A stretch of DNA of 64,000 nt, from positions 2,728,001-2,792,000 of the forward strand of contig NZ_JBHUGF010000010.1 of NCBI RefSeq assembly GCF_042681745.1, written 5' to 3'. The translations under genes and the position numbers were made by a program. Source of the stretch: Saccharibacillus nicotianae (lineage in GTDB: Bacteria > Bacillota > Bacilli > Paenibacillales > Paenibacillaceae). Positions within the stretch are counted from its first letter, which is position 1. Each line of letters begins with the position of its first letter. Below, in pieces: positions 27,319 through 36,495 of this stretch. The notes below the pieces were generated by a model. It ran no database searches, was not told the DNA's origin, and saw nothing but the letters and a program-made list of their open reading frames with translations.

Positions 27319-28212
27319 TTAGCGTTTCATCCGCGGATCAAATGTATCTCGTAATCCATCACCCATTAGATTAAATCCAAGCGAAGTGAGCAAGATCGAT
27401 ACCCCTGGAAAAATCACTGTCCACGGAGCGGTCTGAATAAACTGACGCGAATCAGATAACATTTTGCCCCATTCCGGTTCAGGTGGTTGAGCTCCCATAC
27501 CTAGAAATCCTAGTCCGGCTGCTTCTATAATCGCTGTTGCTACTCCTAATGTTCCTTGTACAATAATCGGCGTAAGGCTATTCGGCAAAATATGTCGGAA
27601 CAAAATCCGTACATCTCGAACACCTGTCGCCCGAGCGGCGGTAATAAATTCTTCCTGTCGTAGTGAAAGCACACGCGATCGTACCAATCGACCATAGGTT
27701 GGAATATTGACGATTGCAATCGCATACAGCGCATTTTGCAGAGAAGGCCCTAATATCGCTACAATTGCTATCGCTAACAGAATAGCTGGAAATGCTAACA
27801 AGATATCAAATACACGCGAGATTAGCATATCTACCCAGCGACCATAAAAGCCTGCCAGTATTCCCAAAAATGTACCGATAATAATAGAACCAATTACAGA
27901 TACAAAACCAACCCATAAAGAAATACGTGCTCCATATAATGTACGGGTCAAAATATCTCTGCCTAGATCGTCTGTGCCAAACCAGTGTGTAGCTGATGGC
28001 GCTTGCAGACGTTCAGACAATACCTGTGCTTTGTAATCGTAAGGCGAAATAAGTGGTGCAAGTAAAGCCAGTATAATGAAGAATACGACAATTGCTAATC
28101 CGACCACTGCTGTTTTGTTACGCATAAATGAACGTATTCCATCACGCCAGGGACCAGACTTTATATGTTTGACGTTGCCTCCTGATCCGGTATTCAGGGT
28201 TGCTTGTGTCAT
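27319..28212 (-). CDS. Peptide ABC transporter permease (DppC/OppC type)
   Basis: A 297-residue inner permease of a peptide or nickel importer. It has the OppC N-terminal region with FxRNKTAVVGL near residue 30, SPYDYKAQ and HWFGTDDLGRDILTRTLYGARISL, five or six membrane helices and the EAA loop ARATGVRDVRILFRHILPN (about 187-205) that contacts the ATPase. It follows the DppB-like gene by 11 bases and is the last gene of the operon. Confidence 0.93.
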   Translation of the reverse strand: MTQATLNTGSGGNVKHIKSGPWRDGIRSFMRNKTAVVGLAIVVFFIILALLAPLISPYDYKAQVLSERLQAPSATHWFGTDDLGRDILTRTLYGARISLWVGFVSVIGSIIIGTFLGILAGFYGRWVDMLISRVFDILLAFPAILLAIAIVAILGPSLQNALYAIAIVNIPTYGRLVRSRVLSLRQEEFITAARATGVRDVRILFRHILPNSLTPIIVQGTLGVATAIIEAAGLGFLGMGAQPPEPEWGKMLSDSRQFIQTAPWTVIFPGVSILLTSLGFNLMGDGLRDTFDPRMKR

Positions 28213-28223
28213 CAGATCACCTC

Positions 28224-29228
28224 TTACTTGTACTGGATACGTGGATCAAACAGAGCATACAGCAGATCCACCAGCAGATTAATAACAACAAAAATGATAG
28301 CAATAATTAAAATGCCTGATTGGATTACCGGATAATCACGATTGCTAATTGCTTCATAAATATATCTACCTACGCCTGGCCAAGCAAAAATCGTCTCGGT
28401 TAGTACAGCTCCACCAAGAAGTGCACCTGTCTGTAGACCAATAACCGTCAAGACTGGAATAAACGCATTTTTCAATCCATGCCGGTATACTACATAAAAT
28501 TGAGATAATCCTTTGGCTTTGGCGGTACGAATATAATCAGACTGCATGACTTCAAGCATACTGGAACGTGTCATTCTTGCTATAACCGCCATCGGAATTG
28601 TTCCTAATGCTATAGAAGGCAAAATAAGATGTTTGATTACTGTCCATAGTTGCGCAGTTTGCCCTGAAATTATAGCATCAATCACATAGAACCCTGTCAC
28701 TGTTTCTAACGGTTCACGTACATTCACACGTCCAATCGAAGGCAACCAATGCAGTTTATTGGCGAAAATCCATTGTTCCATTAATCCTAACCAGAAAATA
28801 GGCATCGATACGCCAACTAGCGCAATAATCATACAGATATAATCAAACCACGAATTGTGTCTCCAAGCGCTAATAATGCCTGCATTAACACCAATCACTA
28901 TCGCAAACAGCATACTAGCTACTGTTAATTCCATCGTTGCCGCCAGGTAAGGACCTATTTCTTGCGAAATAGGCTCCTTTGTACGGATCGAACTTCCTAA
29001 ATCACCTGTCAGCAAATCACCTAAATAAGCAAAATACTGTTCTAACCACGGACGGTCTAATCCTAACTGTTCACGCAAAGCTTGCTTAGACTGTTCTGTT
29101 GCTTTTTCCCCTAGAATCGTATCTGCCGGATCACCTGGAATCGCATGGATAATCGAAAATACAATAATAGTCATGCCTAGTAATACTGGAATGAGTACAA
29201 TCAGACGCTTTAAAATGTAAGAGCCCAT
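28224..29228 (-). CDS. Peptide ABC transporter permease (DppB/OppB type)
   Basis: A 334-residue permease with the OppB pattern: an N-terminal helix, HAIPGDPADTILGE (about 28-41), RQQLGLDRPW-like sequence, and the EAA loop RTAKAKGLSQFYVVYRHGLKNA. The start at 29228 is used because GGTAGGTG is eight bases upstream; a GTG three codons earlier overlaps it. It lies 20 bases after the substrate-binding protein gene. Confidence 0.93.
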   Translation of the reverse strand: MGSYILKRLIVLIPVLLGMTIIVFSIIHAIPGDPADTILGEKATEQSKQALREQLGLDRPWLEQYFAYLGDLLTGDLGSSIRTKEPISQEIGPYLAATMELTVASMLFAIVIGVNAGIISAWRHNSWFDYICMIIALVGVSMPIFWLGLMEQWIFANKLHWLPSIGRVNVREPLETVTGFYVIDAIISGQTAQLWTVIKHLILPSIALGTIPMAVIARMTRSSMLEVMQSDYIRTAKAKGLSQFYVVYRHGLKNAFIPVLTVIGLQTGALLGGAVLTETIFAWPGVGRYIYEAISNRDYPVIQSGILIIAIIFVVINLLVDLLYALFDPRIQYK

Positions 29229-29248
29229 GCTGATCACCTACCATGCTT

Positions 29249-30889
29249 TTATTGTTCGATGTAGACATTGGTGTATGCTTCTGAGCCGGTTGGTGAAGGT
29301 ACATACCCTTTCAATTCAGCTTTAGCTGCAAGTAGTGGCGTAGAATGTACCAATGGAACCCACGGCGCATCTTTTTTCACAATGACTTGAGCTTGTTCAT
29401 ACAATTTACTACGTTCTGCTTGATCGGTTTCTTGCTGAGCTTTGACAATTAGATCATGAAATTCTTCACTATCGTATTGACTATAGTTGTTACCACCAAT
29501 AGAATCTTTATCAAGTAATGGATAGAAGAAATTGTCAGGATCTCCATTATCACCAGTCCAACCAATAATAAACAGATCATCTTTAGTACCGTTTTTCAAA
29601 TCTTCCAAATAAGTCGCCCATTCTGGAGATTCAATTTTTACTTTGACACCAATTTGTTCAAAGCTAGCTTGAATAACTTCAGCTACTTTACGTCCATCTG
29701 GCATGTAAGGGCGTGGTACAGGCATAGCATAGAACGTTAATTCTTGATCAAGTCCATTCGGATAACCTGCATCAGCAAGTAATTGCTTCGCTTTTGCTAA
29801 ATCATACGGATAATCTTCAACCGATTTGTTATATCCCCATAAAGTTGGTGGAATTGGATTGACTGCCGGTTCTGCTTGGCCTGCGAAGAACGCATCAATC
29901 AGACCTTTTTTATCAACAGCATAGTTTAGTGCTACACGTACTTTAGGATCATCAAATGGTTTTTTGGTTGTATTGAAACCTAGATAAGCAACATTGAATG
30001 GTGGACGATTGATTTTTTGAAGTGCTGGATTCGCTTCCAAGCTTGCTAAGTCATCTGGACTTAAATCTTCCATCATATCAATTTCGCCATTTTGAAGGGC
30101 ATTGTAACGAGCAGTGTTATCGGGAATCGAGCGGATAATGACTTGATCCATTTTTGGCAATCCTTCTTGCCAGTAGTTAGGATTTTTGTCGAGTGTGATT
30201 GAATCGCTACGTTTCCATTCTTTAAATACAAATGGGCCTGTACCGACTGGATTGGATTTGAAATTTTCTTTTTCATCTTCGATTGCTTTTGGACTCGCAA
30301 TACCGAAGCAAGTCATTGCTAGATTTTGTAGAAAAGGAGCTTGTGGTTTATTTAATTTGAAAACAACCGTTGTTGGATCAGTTGCAGTTACGCTTGCAAT
30401 AACACGATCTTCTTCCGGTCCAAACATGGAATCATAATAATCGAAGGAGTCCCCTTCAAATTTGTATTTACTTTTAGTGTCACTCCAGCGATTGAAGTTA
30501 AACACAACAGCATCGGCATTAAAATCGGTACCGTCATGGAATTTGACACCTTCGCGTAATTTAAATGTATACGTTAACGCATCGTCTGAAATCGTCCAAC
30601 TTTCTGCGAGTGATGGCATAACTTCAGTCGTTCCTTCTTTGTAATCTAATAATGTATCAAAAACCTGTTGGGCAATTTTGAGCGATTCTCCATCAGTAAC
30701 GATTGCTGGATCAAGTGCGGCTGAATCTCCACCCCGTCCTACAATTAGTGTTCCGCCTCCAGTACCAGCGGTTTCTCCTGTTCCATTTGCTTCAGGTTCT
30801 GTTGTAGATGGTTTATTTCCTGTACAACCCGCCAACAATAACACAGATGTAAGCATCAACGTAAACATAAGCAATAATCCCTTTTTCAC
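29249..30889 (-). CDS. Peptide ABC transporter substrate-binding lipoprotein
   Basis: A family 5 extracellular solute-binding lipoprotein (DppE/OppA type). The GTG at 30889 has GAAGGGAG ten bases upstream and gives 546 residues. A lipoprotein signal with lipobox LLAGC ends near residue 22, then comes a Gly/Thr-rich linker. Family motifs include DPAIVTDGES, LREGVKFHDGTDFNADAVVFNF and the ligand-domain stretch NPIPPTLWGYN. No ATPase genes follow the permeases, so the transporter must share ATPases encoded elsewhere or is incomplete. Confidence 0.93.
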   Translation of the reverse strand: MKKGLLLMFTLMLTSVLLLAGCTGNKPSTTEPEANGTGETAGTGGGTLIVGRGGDSAALDPAIVTDGESLKIAQQVFDTLLDYKEGTTEVMPSLAESWTISDDALTYTFKLREGVKFHDGTDFNADAVVFNFNRWSDTKSKYKFEGDSFDYYDSMFGPEEDRVIASVTATDPTTVVFKLNKPQAPFLQNLAMTCFGIASPKAIEDEKENFKSNPVGTGPFVFKEWKRSDSITLDKNPNYWQEGLPKMDQVIIRSIPDNTARYNALQNGEIDMMEDLSPDDLASLEANPALQKINRPPFNVAYLGFNTTKKPFDDPKVRVALNYAVDKKGLIDAFFAGQAEPAVNPIPPTLWGYNKSVEDYPYDLAKAKQLLADAGYPNGLDQELTFYAMPVPRPYMPDGRKVAEVIQASFEQIGVKVKIESPEWATYLEDLKNGTKDDLFIIGWTGDNGDPDNFFYPLLDKDSIGGNNYSQYDSEEFHDLIVKAQQETDQAERSKLYEQAQVIVKKDAPWVPLVHSTPLLAAKAELKGYVPSPTGSEAYTNVYIEQ

Positions 30890-31016
30890 AAGCAACAAAC
30901 TCCCTTCTGAATTAGAAAATCATGGATACGTACTCAATTCTTTTTTCCAGCATATTCTCTTGTATATGTATTTTGAGAATGATGTCTAAAATTGGAATTG
31001 ACCACAGGTTGAACTT

Positions 31017-31045
31017 AATCTACATCATTGTTACTTGTTTGGCAA
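31017..31045 (-). promoter_or_regulatory. Predicted promoter of the peptide transporter operon
   Basis: On the minus strand TTGCCA and TAGATT are 17 bases apart. They lie about 130 bases upstream of the GTG start of the substrate-binding protein. Confidence 0.45.
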
Positions 31046-31284
31046 TGTTTTTTCACATAAAACGTTTATTTGTTACAAAAGGCTACATCAAACGACAGTA
31101 ATATCGAATTATTGCGTTTTATTTATATTTAAATTCTTTTATATAGCGATAAGTTCTCTACAAATTATCAATATACTTTGATTTTAAAAACCTATAACAA
31201 CAATATTTTTTGGGACAAATGTATATAATGTCATATTAACTAACTTTTCTTTATACTTTTTTACAAATAGTTTGTTCAAATCTA

Positions 31285-31314
31285 GTGACACCGTTAACAA
31301 TTAACTGATAGAAT
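31285..31314 (+). promoter_or_regulatory. Possible promoter of the nucleotidase gene
   Basis: GTGACA and TAGAAT are 18 bases apart, about 40 bases before the start codon. A TTAACAATTAAC repeat lies in the spacer. The match is moderate. Confidence 0.35.
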
Positions 31315-31351
31315 AAGGAGAATACCAAATAAAAGGGGGCATTTCATTTAT

Positions 31352-33262
31352 ATGTTTACAAAGAAAACGGTCTTATCATTTGCCGCGTCAGCATTGCTAA
31401 CTTTGAGCTTTTCCAGTGTTCTATCTGCGGCCGCACCTTCAACACTAACGGTAGAAGGTATTACTCAGCAGGCTAAACAAGATGCTGGTACTGGAACACA
31501 TATCACTCTCTTACATACGAACGACGTTCATGCTCATGCTACAGAAGCTACGCCTTATATGGGCTATGCCAAACTTTCTGGAATCGCTAATTTGTATCGT
31601 GAAGCGAATCCGAATACGTTGTTGTTAGATGATGGAGATCAGATTCATGGTACTTCTTTTGCAACACTGGTTAAAGGCGAAAGTGTTATTCAAACGATGA
31701 ATCTAATGGGCTATACAGCAATGGAGCCAGGTAACCATGAATTTGATTATGGTTATGATCGTTTGCTAGAGCTTTCCAAAATGGCGAACTTCCCTATTAT
31801 TTCTTCTAATATTGTTGAAAAAGATGGAACAGCTCCTTTTGAGCCTTATATTATTCGTGAAGTAGACGGAGTCAAAATTGGTATTTTCGGATTAGAAACG
31901 CCTGAGACTGCATACAAAACAAATCCTAAAAATGTAACCGATGTTGAATTTACCGATCCTGCGGTAGCTGCTAAAAAAATGGTAGCTGAATTACAAGGTA
32001 AAGTAGATGTTATTGTGGCTTTGGGACATTTGGGTATGGATCAATCAAGCACAGATACAAGCTTGAAAGTAGTTAAAGAAGTGCCGGGTATCGATGTATT
32101 TATCGATGGTCACAGTCATACTTTGCTTGAAAACGGGCAAACTGAAAATGGAACCCTGATCGCAAGCACAGGCGAATATGGTGAACATATGGGTGTTGTC
32201 GATCTATGGGTAGACGGCGGTAAAGTCACGAAAAAACAAGCTTATGTATTAGACGAAAAAGCAGCAGCAAATGTTACTCCAGATCCTAAAGTAGCGGCAC
32301 TTGTAGATTCTATTCAAGAATCACAAAAATCGATCCTTGAAGAAACCGTTGCTGAATCTTCTGTCAAATTAGATGGTGAGCGTACTAAAGTTCGTGCAGG
32401 TGAAACGAATTTGGGTGATCTGTTAACAGATGCTATGCGCAAAACAGCGGGTACAGATGTAGCGATTACTAACGGCGGAGGTATTCGTGCTTCAATCGCT
32501 GCGGGTAAAGTAACCAAAGGTGATATTATCACTGTTCTTCCTTTTGGTAATCTAATCGTGTCAATCAATGTCACTGGTGCTGAACTGTTAGCGGCATTGA
32601 ACAACGGCGCTAGTGATTTCCCGAACGAAAAAGGAGCATTTACACAAGTATCTGGAATGACTTACAAAATCGATACAGCGAAAGAAAAAGGTAAACGTGT
32701 CCACTCTGTAACTGTAGGTGGCAAGCCACTTGATCTAAAAGCAACATATAGTCTTGCAACGAATGACTTTATGGCTGTAGGTGGAGACGAATACACGATG
32801 TTCAAAGGCAAAGCACAAACAGGTATCTATGGTTCTTTAGACGAAGCATTGATCGAGTATATGCAATCTTTGGGCAAAGTTAATATTCAAACAGATGGAC
32901 GGATTGCAGAAGCAGCTACTCCTGCATCAAGTACAGGTGAAGCAACAACACCTGCAACTCCAGTGAAGCCTGTTCCTGCTAAACCATCTACAACTAAGCC
33001 TGCAACACCTGCCAAACCGGTTCCTGCTAAGCCTTCTACAACTAAGCCTGCAACGCCTGCTAAACCAACTCCTGCCAAACCGGTTCCGGCAGCAAGCGAT
33101 GTATATGTAGTTAAAGCTGGGGATACGTTGTATTCAATCGCTGTAGATCATGGTACAACATGGAAAGTTCTACGCGATCTGAACGATCTTACCAATGCAC
33201 ACTGGATTTATCCTGGTCAAAAGATCAAACTACCTGCGGCAACAGCTACAGTAGCTTCTTAA
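31352..33262 (+). CDS. Secreted 5'-nucleotidase/UDP-sugar hydrolase with LysM domain
   Basis: A UshA/YfkN-type metallophosphatase. The 636-residue protein has a signal peptide (cleaved near AAAPST, about 28), then metallophosphatase motifs LLHTNDVHAH, LLDDGDQIHG, PGNHEFDYG and DGHSHT. The 5'-nucleotidase C-terminal domain has NGGGIRASIAAG and LATNDFMAVGGDEY. A Pro/Ala/Thr/Lys linker with a repeated 16-residue unit and a C-terminal LysM domain (YVVKAGDTLYSIA to GQKIKLP, about 586-630) follow. The enzyme is therefore probably secreted and held on peptidoglycan, where it would scavenge nucleotide phosphate and nucleosides. Confidence 0.94.
   Translation: MFTKKTVLSFAASALLTLSFSSVLSAAAPSTLTVEGITQQAKQDAGTGTHITLLHTNDVHAHATEATPYMGYAKLSGIANLYREANPNTLLLDDGDQIHGTSFATLVKGESVIQTMNLMGYTAMEPGNHEFDYGYDRLLELSKMANFPIISSNIVEKDGTAPFEPYIIREVDGVKIGIFGLETPETAYKTNPKNVTDVEFTDPAVAAKKMVAELQGKVDVIVALGHLGMDQSSTDTSLKVVKEVPGIDVFIDGHSHTLLENGQTENGTLIASTGEYGEHMGVVDLWVDGGKVTKKQAYVLDEKAAANVTPDPKVAALVDSIQESQKSILEETVAESSVKLDGERTKVRAGETNLGDLLTDAMRKTAGTDVAITNGGGIRASIAAGKVTKGDIITVLPFGNLIVSINVTGAELLAALNNGASDFPNEKGAFTQVSGMTYKIDTAKEKGKRVHSVTVGGKPLDLKATYSLATNDFMAVGGDEYTMFKGKAQTGIYGSLDEALIEYMQSLGKVNIQTDGRIAEAATPASSTGEATTPATPVKPVPAKPSTTKPATPAKPVPAKPSTTKPATPAKPTPAKPVPAASDVYVVKAGDTLYSIAVDHGTTWKVLRDLNDLTNAHWIYPGQKIKLPAATATVAS
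32966..33061 (+). repeat. Two 48-bp tandem repeats in the nucleotidase linker
   Basis: Two near-identical 48-base units encode KPVPAKPSTTKPATPA twice; a shortened copy follows. This is a typical wall-spanning linker and could vary in copy number between strains. Confidence 0.8.
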
Positions 33263-33610
33263 ATCAAAAAAGGGTATAGCTACTTTACCAGTCAGCATAT
33301 ATATGTAAACTAAAAAGTGTATACCCTAAGACACTTTAATAATCTTCAATGCAAAAAGTAAAAGGATCTGGATTTTTCCAGATCCTTTTTTTGTTGTTTA
33401 TTTGAGAACATTAAGAAATCATACAACCAGCAGAAGTATTCAATAATTATCAAATGACTTTGACTCTGCTACTCTCTTCAACAATATAGATATACGGTTG
33501 TAGCATAAATTAGATAGGGCTGACTCATCTATCAATACAGTGATATAAAAATGTTCTTTTTATTGTTCATGCACCTATTCATTCGATGATACGGTCTGTA
33601 TATTACTATA
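33263..33610. other. Intergenic region between nucleotidase gene and tail locus
   Basis: It holds the nucleotidase terminator (33361-33390) and an imperfect outer repeat (gggtata / tataccc) just after the stop codon. The remaining 200 bases mark the boundary of the tail locus; I found no attachment site or integrase remnant. Confidence 0.55.
33361..33390 (+). terminator. Terminator of the nucleotidase gene
   Basis: aaaggatctgg and ccagatccttt form an 11-bp perfect stem, followed by a T-run. Confidence 0.88.
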
Positions 33611-33886
33611 TTAATTGCTTTTGCTCGTTCCTACTTTTGGATTAAAAGCTAATTCAAATAATCCTGTCGCAGACAATCCAGCAAGTCCACCTGCCCACAG
33701 ACGAGGAACTAATCCCAATTCTGTAAACGGATAAGCGGCTGCTCCAATACCTACGCCGATCACAATACCGATCACTGGAATTAGGTTTTTAGGGATAGCT
33801 ACTGCTGTTTTGAGTGCTTGCACAAGTGCTAATACAATCAGCGACAAGGTGGAGGCAAATGCTAACACATTATTTAATTCTTCCAT
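33611..33886 (-). CDS. Holin, Hol118-like
   Basis: A 91-residue protein with two or three membrane helices. The layout VPKNLIP-type turn, IGVGIGAAAYP and WAGGLAGLSATGLFELA resembles the Listeria phage A118 holin family (Phage_holin_5). It is the last gene of the lysis cassette, downstream of the GH25 muramidase. As a holin it would let the muramidase reach the cell wall and so release the tail particles. A second, unrelated holin lies upstream of the muramidase. Confidence 0.75.
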   Translation of the reverse strand: MEELNNVLAFASTLSLIVLALVQALKTAVAIPKNLIPVIGIVIGVGIGAAAYPFTELGLVPRLWAGGLAGLSATGLFELAFNPKVGTSKSN

Positions 33887-33996
33887 TTTACGACTCCTTC
33901 CTTTTTCACCAAAAAGTTATTGGTGTTACGTTTTATTTTGTTTAGTTAGCTATCGTTATGACATGATTGGAACTTTCTTTAGTACGAAGATGATTT

Positions 33997-34962
33997 TTAT
34001 ATCAGACCTTTACGGTGTAGCACTGTGAGTAAACGATAAAAGTCATAACTTCCGCCTTCTGCAGCTTGAATCAGACCACTAGATACTGCGCGATCTACAG
34101 CTTCTTTGGCCCATGTAGGAATATCCATTTTTTGCGTTTGCTCGATACGTTGGATACGCGTATCTACTTTGGTAATACTGGTTTTGAGTAGATCACGACT
34201 ATCTGTTAATGCAGCAATACGATCTGCTTGTACTTTTACAGTCGCTTCTAATGCTTGAAAAGCTTTTTTTTCTTCTGCGGTCATTGGTTCTTTTCCCTCC
34301 TCTACCGGTTCATGGTCTTCCTTGTTGGTGTACCTAGAAATTAATTGTGCTAATGTACCTTTATAAATATTGAGATCTACATTGCCACCGATCCCATTCA
34401 CATATCCAGAATCAGAGTATTGCCAGAAATCCCATGATTGCCATGCAGTACAATCGTCAGGAATACGAGTATTACTGTATCTTGCGATCCATAATGAATA
34501 CTTGCTCAGTGAATTATCAAAATTAGCAGCAAATGCATTACCTGTGTAAATCATAGGCTGAATATGAGTTAGACGTTCCACCTCTTCTAAAAAAGCTCTA
34601 GCAATCGCATTGATCGAGCTTTTACTCAGTCCGCTTGGATTATTTTCGTAGTCCAATACAGGTGGGAAATCTAAGGCTTTAGCTCCGCCAATTTCTTGCA
34701 GTCTTTGTACAAAATGAGCAGCTTCTTGCTGGGCAATACTTGTACTGGTGGCATTCAAAAAATGGTAAGCACCTACCAACAACCCAGCCGCTTTTGCGCC
34801 TTTGATATTGGCTATAAAACGAACATCTTTATTACGCGTGCCTTCAGTCGCTTTGATAAACGCATACTGTTTGCCTGCGGCTTTGACTTTGTTCCAATCG
34901 ATATTGCCTTGCCAGTGTGAGACATCAATTCCTTGTGCACCATCTGCTGTTTTTGGTTGCAT
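33997..34962 (-). CDS. GH25 muramidase (endolysin)
   Basis: A 321-residue lysozyme of glycoside hydrolase family 25. Residues 10-200 contain the catalytic motifs GIDVSHWQGNIDW, FIKATEGT and PVLDYENN (DxE). A coiled-coil linker rich in Lys, Glu and Arg follows, then a C-terminal 45-residue domain ending SYDFYRLLTVLHRKGLI, which recurs in Firmicute phage lysins and probably binds the cell wall. No signal peptide is visible, so it depends on a holin. Confidence 0.92.
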   Translation of the reverse strand: MQPKTADGAQGIDVSHWQGNIDWNKVKAAGKQYAFIKATEGTRNKDVRFIANIKGAKAAGLLVGAYHFLNATSTSIAQQEAAHFVQRLQEIGGAKALDFPPVLDYENNPSGLSKSSINAIARAFLEEVERLTHIQPMIYTGNAFAANFDNSLSKYSLWIARYSNTRIPDDCTAWQSWDFWQYSDSGYVNGIGGNVDLNIYKGTLAQLISRYTNKEDHEPVEEGKEPMTAEEKKAFQALEATVKVQADRIAALTDSRDLLKTSITKVDTRIQRIEQTQKMDIPTWAKEAVDRAVSSGLIQAAEGGSYDFYRLLTVLHRKGLI

Positions 34963-35130
34963 CGATTCACCTTCTTTCTGCTTTATTTGTAGATAAATAT
35001 TGTGATTTGATTTGCATGTAGTACGCTATTGGTTTTACCTGTTTGCTTTACAAATAGTATGAAAATCTTGCCCGATATCGCATTACATTTGGTTTGAGAT
35101 CAATACCTAGATTGTAGCGAGCAGATACTA

Positions 35131-35823
35131 TTACTCTGGAAAAATAAAATTTTCCAACGTGTTTTCTTTGCGTACAAATTGCTGATCTCGCTCCGCTTGT
35201 GTCATTGGAGACAATTCGTCGGTAACGGTTGTATCTTCATCTTGCTTTGGCTTATCGTCTGCTGTCGGATTGGAAGAGTCAGATTGATTATTATGGGAAT
35301 CGACAGGCTCTACATGTCCATTTTGGTCAGGTTCAATCTGTCTAGTCGTTGTAGATGTGACGGTTGTCGAAGAAGGTGTAGAACGATTCAAAGAAGAATT
35401 GGACTCTTCATTCGGTTCATCTTCTCCACTGTGCGATTCAAATATTTTGACAGCATGACGTAACACTTTAGGCATAGGAACCCCCATCCGCCCCATATTT
35501 TCGATCACAGATAATAACTCATTCGCTAAATAGAAAAAAATAACAGCATCTTGAAAATAATGCAGATCCCCTACCGCTTTATCGATAAAATGAGCGATCG
35601 TGATCATCACAAAGATAGCGACTTTGCGAGCAATCCCTCTATAACCTGTCCGACTTTTTAACTCTCCATTAATCCATGCAGCTGCCCATCCTGTTACCCA
35701 ATCGACGATGACAAGCATCAATAGTAGATTGATCATTACACTCCACTCCCCGAAAAAGTACCCGATCATGGCCCCCGCACCAGTCGATACCGATTTGACA
35801 ATGGCTTCAACCTCCCCACCCAT
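35131..35823 (-). CDS. Phage lysis holin (TcdE/Holin_4 family) with acidic tail
   Basis: The 230-residue protein has an N-terminal holin domain of about 135 residues with three or four membrane helices. The family sequences DWVTGWAAAWING and SRTGYRGIARKV are present, as in the toxin secretion/phage lysis holins. The last 95 residues are hydrophilic, rich in Ser, Thr, Asp, Glu, Asn and Gln, and much longer than usual for the family. It precedes the muramidase gene. Confidence 0.88.
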   Translation of the reverse strand: MGGEVEAIVKSVSTGAGAMIGYFFGEWSVMINLLLMLVIVDWVTGWAAAWINGELKSRTGYRGIARKVAIFVMITIAHFIDKAVGDLHYFQDAVIFFYLANELLSVIENMGRMGVPMPKVLRHAVKIFESHSGEDEPNEESNSSLNRSTPSSTTVTSTTTRQIEPDQNGHVEPVDSHNNQSDSSNPTADDKPKQDEDTTVTDELSPMTQAERDQQFVRKENTLENFIFPE

Positions 35824-35875
35824 GGACCTTTCCTCCTGTTATTGTTTAGTATGGTGCTCTATTTAGGTTAAAAAA

Positions 35876-35903
35876 GAGCCTCCAGGCAAAGTGCCGGAGG
35901 CTT
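35876..35903 (-). terminator. Terminator at the end of the structural tail operon
   Basis: gcctccaggca (35878-35888) and tgccggaggc (35892-35901) pair, and TTTTTT follows on the minus strand. It separates the structural genes from the lysis cassette and may be partial. Confidence 0.8.
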
Positions 35904-35930
35904 GAAGACTTGGTTTATTTATAGTTGGAT

Positions 35931-36050
35931 TTAAGCTTCTTTTACATTATCCAATAATTGTTGCACCTGATTACGCATTCCTTGATACGTAGGCACATCT
36001 TCTATTGTTTTCAGACCCTTTTGAATTAGACTCACATAAATCGCAGCCAT
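35931..36050 (-). CDS. Small XkdX/CD1375-like phage protein
   Basis: A 39-residue protein beginning MAAIYVSLIQKGLKTIEDVP, a form found in many Firmicute phages just after the tail fibre genes (CD1375 family, XkdX position). AAGGAGGTGG lies eight bases before the ATG. Its function is unknown. The reading is supported by position, ribosome binding site and sequence style. Confidence 0.8.
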   Translation of the reverse strand: MAAIYVSLIQKGLKTIEDVPTYQGMRNQVQQLLDNVKEA

Positions 36051-36051
36051 A

Positions 36052-36480
36052 TTACTTGCCACCTCCTTGATCAGAAGTAATGCTAGCTAATTGTTCATAT
36101 AGGTCAGCCACCGCTAATTGTAAATTCGTGGTCTCTTGTTGAGAAGCAGTTAACTTTTCAAATGTATCCGTAAGTGCCAGTTGGGTATTCGTTAGTTCTT
36201 GCTGGATTTGGGTTATATCCGTTGTAGGTTGATTATTCGATGATTTTTTCAATTCATCAATTTCTGCTTGTGTTAGTCCTTCCACCCATTGCTCATTGTC
36301 CAAGTCCCACTTGGGATGATACAGTCCAGATGGAACAGCAATTCCGATTAGATAACTAACTACAGGAGATTCGGTATCTGTTGGATCGGTATAAAAAGGG
36401 ACGATACCACTAAAGGCATCGTCCTGAATAACATCTTCAATATATAGACCAGTTGCATCTACTTTGGGTACAGCTTTCAT
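36052..36480 (-). CDS. Phage tail protein, XkdW-like position
   Basis: The 142-residue protein has an N-terminal half of about 75 residues with WVEGLTQAEIDELKK, a sequence style seen in tail-fibre-associated phage proteins. The rest is a predicted coiled coil of Gln, Leu and Thr heptads (about 85-135). It lies between the fibre gene and the XkdX-like gene, the place of XkdW in PBSX. It may be a fibre partner or chaperone; this is inferred from position. Confidence 0.7.
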   Translation of the reverse strand: MKAVPKVDATGLYIEDVIQDDAFSGIVPFYTDPTDTESPVVSYLIGIAVPSGLYHPKWDLDNEQWVEGLTQAEIDELKKSSNNQPTTDITQIQQELTNTQLALTDTFEKLTASQQETTNLQLAVADLYEQLASITSDQGGGK

Positions 36481-36495
36481 GGAATTAACCTCCTT

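Larger units (their letters stand above)
30890..31351. other. Divergent intergenic region of transporter and nucleotidase genes
   Basis: This 462-base AT-rich region carries the predicted promoters of both divergent genes, one for the substrate-binding protein (31017-31045) and one for the nucleotidase (31285-31314). I see nothing else that can be named. Confidence 0.6.
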
